Assembly (NCBI GenBank): GCA_964411985.1
Contig: CAYPNF010000020.1
Coordinates: 66,559 to 130,558 of the forward strand
DNA: 64,000 bases
Reading direction: 5' to 3'
From: CAYPNF01 sp964411985
Lineage (GTDB): Bacteria; Verrucomicrobiota; Verrucomicrobiia; Limisphaerales; J093
Shown here: one piece after another, positions 60,972 to 64,000 of the stretch
Numbering within the stretch: the stretch's first letter is position 1
Layout of the letters: the number at the start of each line of letters is the position of its first letter
Translations under genes and position numbers: made by a program
Notes under the pieces: generated by a model
Told to the model about the DNA's origin: nothing
Database searches by the model: none
Seen by the model: the letters and a program-made list of their open reading frames with translations, nothing else

Positions 60972-61841
60972 TCACACGCGCAGTCTCGTTTCAATCCACT
61001 TGCGGTTCTGCACGGCAGAGTCGAAGGGGTTTCGATCTTCGGGTTCATCCTCCCAGGCATACCAGCCTTGGTAGCCGATCTCCTTCAACGCGACCAAACA
61101 TCCTGCCACATCCACCACCCCCGCGCCGAGCAGACAAGTCTCGTGTGCTCCCGGCGCCTTGACATCCTTAATATGGGTGTGGCGGACGTACTTTCCACAG
61201 GCACGGATGGCGTTCGGCACGTTGGACCCCTGGGAGCCAAACCAGCCGGTATCGACACAAATGCCCAGCCACGGATTTCCTCCGCCCACCTTTGCCAAAG
61301 CCTCTGCCGCCGTTTTCTCGGGATGATTCTCCAGATTGAAGCGAATGCCGTATTCGCGACAGAGCGCGGTGGCCTCCTCCACGGTCTGACCTCGCAGTCC
61401 GCCATTGATCTGGGGAATCCCCATTTGTTGGCAAATCTCCAGGGTTTCGCGACGCAAACTGCCCGCGTAGCCGATGGGCTTGAGGCCATGATCCGCAAGA
61501 ATCCGTTTCCATCGAGCGGTTTTCGTGTTGGTGAGTGACTCCGGAGCGGCATGAGCCTCCCAGATTTCCACCGCAGAAAAGCCCGCCCCCGAGATCTCTT
61601 TGCAGATGGACTTCCACGCCGCCTCATCCGTCATCGCCACCGTTTTGTTGTGCTGATCGCCCCAGTTCTTGAGCTCAAATCGATATCCGGTGTACCGGGC
61701 CACCAGGTTGGCCGTGTTGAAAGCGATGCGCTTCCGGGGCGGGGGATTCTTTTCCGAGGTGGCGCATCCGGTGTGGGTGAGACAGAAACCGGTGGCGAGG
61801 AGGGAGGCTTTGAGAAAATGTCGGCGATGGAGGGAATTCAT
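60972..61841 (-). CDS. Exported sugar phosphate isomerase/epimerase-like TIM-barrel lipoprotein
   Basis: 289 residues. The leader MNSLHRRHFLKASLLATGFCLTHTGC has RRHFLK and a possible lipobox (THTGC). Barrel motifs: SAVEIWEAHAAPE, PQINGGLRGQTVEEATALCR, RFNLENHPEKT (metal-site glutamate and histidine), LGICVDTGWFGSQG, RHTHIKDVKAPG, and GWYAWEDEPE. These are the metal ligands of the AP-endonuclease-2 superfamily, so it is likely an active sugar isomerase or epimerase. The ATG at 61841 is chosen because it starts the leader. Substrate unknown. Confidence 0.85.
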   Translation of the reverse strand: MNSLHRRHFLKASLLATGFCLTHTGCATSEKNPPPRKRIAFNTANLVARYTGYRFELKNWGDQHNKTVAMTDEAAWKSICKEISGAGFSAVEIWEAHAAPESLTNTKTARWKRILADHGLKPIGYAGSLRRETLEICQQMGIPQINGGLRGQTVEEATALCREYGIRFNLENHPEKTAAEALAKVGGGNPWLGICVDTGWFGSQGSNVPNAIRACGKYVRHTHIKDVKAPGAHETCLLGAGVVDVAGCLVALKEIGYQGWYAWEDEPEDRNPFDSAVQNRKWIETRLRV

Positions 61842-62010
61842 ATCGGGTAATGTGCGGCAACGACGATAGGGTGTCGAGCCTTGTCGGTTTGTCAGGAGCG
61901 TGGGCTGGGCGGTTCGGCAACACTGCTTTTCCGTTCCGCCCGAAAGGAGATTCCTAAATGAACTGCAATCCAAAATTGCCATGCGGCCTTGGATTGACTA
62001 GAGTGAGGTC

Positions 62011-62232
62011 ATGCGTGAGAACTTGCTAGACCGTGTGCGAGTGGACCGGACTGCATTCCAAGTTACCTCCTTTTCTGAGGCAGAGCAGATGGACCGTGCG
62101 TACTGGCGTGCTCGCACTCCGGAGGAACGTCTTTCCGCGCTGGAACTTAGCCGCCAGATCACCTATGGATACGATCCGACTGCCCGCGGACTTTCGCGAT
62201 TTTTTGAAGTTGTTGAATTCACACCGCGTTGA
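62011..62232 (+). CDS. Small protein paired with the nucleotidyltransferase
   Basis: 73 residues: RVDRTAFQVTSFSEAEQMDR, YWRARTPEERLSALELSRQI, then YGYDPTARGLSRFFEVVE. This RTPEERL...L-R-x-I-x-YG pattern is a recurrent small protein found just before DUF6036/AbiEii-like nucleotidyltransferases in many genomes. It overlaps the next gene by 68 bp in another frame. Function unknown; an antitoxin or partner role is possible. Confidence 0.68.
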   Translation: MRENLLDRVRVDRTAFQVTSFSEAEQMDRAYWRARTPEERLSALELSRQITYGYDPTARGLSRFFEVVEFTPR

Positions 62233-62614
62233 GTACCTCTTGGTCGGAGGGTACGCGGTCTGTTTCCACGGGTATTACCGTAACACGGCCGACATTGACA
62301 TCTGGATCGCGGTCAATCCGGAAAACGCGGCCAAGTTAACCCTCTTGGTTCGAGAGTTTGGCTTTGACGTTCCAGAACTTTCGGAAGAGATCTTTCTCCA
62401 TAAGGGGCGGATGATCCGCATGGGGGTGGAGCCAACCCGGATCGAACTTTTGACCGAGATCTCAGGTTGTGACTTCGCCCAATGCTATGCTGAGAGGGTC
62501 CAAGCAACTCTCGATGGCATTCCGGTCAGCATTATCAGCCTTCCCCATCTTCTCAAGAATAAGATCAAGAGCGGCCGTCTGAAGGACCTCGACGATGTGC
62601 AGAGGTTGACTTGA
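62165..62614 (+). CDS. DUF6036/AbiEii-like nucleotidyltransferase
   Basis: 149 residues. The nucleotidyltransferase core reads EYLLVGGYAVCFHGYYRNTADIDIWI: GG at 28-29 and the DxD metal pair at 43/45. A third acidic position may lie in TRIELLTEI. The end SLPHLLKNKIKSGRLKDLDDVQ is the usual closing helix of this family. Related proteins act as the toxin of type IV or MenA-like systems, or as uncharacterised transferases. The ATG at 62165 lies inside the preceding gene. Confidence 0.82.
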   Translation: MDTIRLPADFRDFLKLLNSHRVEYLLVGGYAVCFHGYYRNTADIDIWIAVNPENAAKLTLLVREFGFDVPELSEEIFLHKGRMIRMGVEPTRIELLTEISGCDFAQCYAERVQATLDGIPVSIISLPHLLKNKIKSGRLKDLDDVQRLT

Positions 62615-62619
62615 CTCCA

Positions 62620-62648
62620 AGAGACCCTTTCAGGGAGGTCCCTTTTTT
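62620..62648 (+). terminator. Rho-independent terminator after the nucleotidyltransferase gene
   Basis: A 7-bp stem with one mismatch (AGAGACC / GGTCCCT), a 10-base loop, then six T residues. It begins 5 bp after the stop codon. Confidence 0.65.
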
Positions 62649-62705
62649 GTTCGCTTCCCTGGCATAACTCTGGTGGGGTAGATGGAAATCAACGAATTGT
62701 GCACT

Positions 62706-63566
62706 ATGAAGCCAGGATCCCTCCGCTGGGCCCTTTTGGGCTGCCTTCTCTTCCTCAGCCCTTGCCGGGCCGAGACGCTGAAAGATTATCCATTCTTCCC
62801 ATTCTGCATTGACTGGCATGACTCCAAGAAGCGCGGCTTCGAGGAACAGGCGGTGATGCTCAAGGAGCTTGGCTACGAAGGAGTGGGCCATATCTGGCTG
62901 GACAAGGTCGCCGAACGGATCAAGAGCCTGGATGACAAAGGCCTGAAGCTCTTCCAGATCACCATGGTGGTGGAAGTGGGACCCGACAAGCCGCCATTCG
63001 ATCCCAATTTCAAGGAAGTCCTTAAGTTGGTGAAAGGACGGCATGTTCAATTCTGTCTCCTGGTCAACGGAATGAAACCTTCGGACGAATCGGTGGACCC
63101 GCACGCGGTAAAGATCCTGCAGGAGATGTCGGATTTGGCAAAGGACTCCGGATCTCAGTTGTTGCTGTATCCGCACCAGGGTTCCTGGATTGAGCGGATC
63201 GAGGACTCCATGCGGGTGGCCGACAAGGTGGATCGACCGAACGTGGGCGTGATGTTCAACGTTTGTCACTGGTTGCGGGTGGACAAGCAACGGGACTACC
63301 GCACGCTGCTGAAGAAAGCCATGCCCCGTCTATGGGCGATCTCACTCAATGGTGCCGATGAATTCGACGAGAAGCCGGGATGGGATAAGTACATTCAGCC
63401 TCTCGGACAAGGCAGTTTCGACATGGGCGCGTTTCTTGCGACTTTGAAAGAGGTCGGCTACAAAGGCCCCATCGGCCTCCAGTGCTACGGAATCGGGGGC
63501 GATACCCGGGAACATCTCGAACGTTCCATGAAGGCCTGGATGGTGTTGCGGGAGCGGCTGAAATAG
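62706..63566 (+). CDS. Exported sugar phosphate isomerase/epimerase-like TIM-barrel protein
   Basis: 286 residues from the ATG at 62706, with a signal peptide (WALLGCLLFLSPCRA). Barrel features: VMLKELGYEGVGHIWLD, QITMVVEVG, LLLYPHQGSWIERIEDSMRV, VGVMFNVCHWLRV, ISLNGADEFD and GYKGPIGLQCYGIGGD. Metal-ligand positions seem partly replaced (YPHQ instead of the usual E-N-H), so activity is less certain than in the two other barrel proteins of this window. Confidence 0.78.
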   Translation: MKPGSLRWALLGCLLFLSPCRAETLKDYPFFPFCIDWHDSKKRGFEEQAVMLKELGYEGVGHIWLDKVAERIKSLDDKGLKLFQITMVVEVGPDKPPFDPNFKEVLKLVKGRHVQFCLLVNGMKPSDESVDPHAVKILQEMSDLAKDSGSQLLLYPHQGSWIERIEDSMRVADKVDRPNVGVMFNVCHWLRVDKQRDYRTLLKKAMPRLWAISLNGADEFDEKPGWDKYIQPLGQGSFDMGAFLATLKEVGYKGPIGLQCYGIGGDTREHLERSMKAWMVLRERLK

Positions 63567-64000
63567 GGCAAACACTTCACGAGGCTAGCTCCACCTGTGG
63601 CAAGCTGGGTAGTTGAGGTGGACAGGATGTGCAGGATGGACAGGATGAGTAAGAGGCGACCACAATCCCCTCCTGCGAATCCTGTAATCCTTTCGACCCA
63701 TCCTATCTCAGTCCCCTTCCCTGTAGCCACCAATAGTGGAGTGGGTCCCTCGGTAGACCACCTTGAGTAGGAGCTAGACTGTTATTCTCTTCCTCATCCG
63801 CGGCCATCTGCGCAAATCGGTGGATCACAATTGTTTACAGAAGGAAACAAAGGAAACGAAGAGGAAGGGACCCGTTGCCTCCGTTAACTTCTGTGGATGG
63901 TTTTCAGGATGTCATTCATGAAGGAGGTATCCGCAGACCGACACCTTAGCCCAACTTTCGATACTGGGACAGGTTTTTGACAAAATGCGCGAGTGCTGGG
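63567..64000. repeat. Intergenic region filled with short-period degenerate repeats
   Basis: 434 bp with no gene. It holds several different tracts: GACAGGATGTGCAGGATGGA and a further CAGGATG (63621-63648); TCCTGCGAATCCTGTAATCC (63671 on); ATCCGCGGCCATCTGCGCAA with ATCGGTGGAT (63795-63825); GGAAACAAAGGAAACGAAGA (63842 on); and CCGTTGCCTCCGTTAACTTC (63872 on). Each has a period of about 10-12 bases. Confidence 0.6.

Noticed and set aside
63621..63900. CRISPR array
   Set aside because: Repeat units are about 10-12 bases, degenerate and without spacers; no cas genes are present.

Overview
The window reads as a chromosomal segment of a Verrucomicrobiota bacterium, most likely of the Pedosphaera/Limisphaera type. 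This is inferred from style, since no rRNA is present. The pointers are a pseudopilin with the GFTLIELLVVIAIIAILA leader followed by ALSRAKAKA, several exported sugar-phosphate-isomerase-like TIM-barrel proteins (two with Tat/RRxFLK-type leaders), a two-component-regulator-type propeller, RAYT transposase debris, and short-period intergenic repeats.

Layout. 1-11.5 kb: a propeller protein cut by the left edge, accA, manA, a CbiMQ-type metal uptake pair without its ATPase, a VTC / DUF4956 / HlyD operon, a TPR protein, and an LpoB / COG3014-like / YcfL lipoprotein operon. 11.6-30.1 kb: an unbroken 18.5-kb minus-strand nitrate-respiration block. In transcription order it holds a diheme cytochrome c, narG, narH, narJ, a NarI-Rieske fusion, a full-length cytochrome b, a monoheme cytochrome c, two NarK-type transporters, a MOSC protein, mobA, a TauE/SafE permease and moaD-moaE-moeA-moaC-mog-moaA. 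Three FNR-type palindromes (TTGAY-N4-GTCAA) sit in front of the diheme cytochrome c, the second transporter and the TauE gene, so the block looks like one anaerobic regulon that encodes the enzyme, its quinol-side electron transfer, nitrate/nitrite traffic and the cofactor supply. 30.6-42 kb: a pseudopilin-like protein, a 2-Cys peroxiredoxin, a YncE-like lipoprotein, an AroQ-TyrA fusion, a DsrE/F/H-like trio, secA, pyk and an exported TIM-barrel protein.

42.1-53.6 kb is an accessory island. Its edges are littered with RAYT remnants, a duplicated glycosidase tail, a truncated DUF1593 gene and an IS66 remnant cut by an IS4-family element. Its core is a GAF/sigma-54 activator, divergent from a thioredoxin-like gene and an EmrA-EmrB-TolC-type efflux operon. 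A strong -24/-12 promoter and a dyad lie between them. 53.6-64 kb: a large putative glycosidase, a DnaJ-domain protein, a VOC protein, a MacA-like adaptor with two FtsX-type permeases but no ATPase, two more TIM-barrel proteins, and a small-protein / nucleotidyltransferase pair.

The strongest candidate for something undescribed is the nitrate reductase whose NarI subunit is fused, through an internal Tat motif, to a Rieske domain and is encoded with cytochrome b and c partners. This suggests a nitrate reductase physically joined to a bc-type complex. No tRNA, rRNA or CRISPR array was seen.
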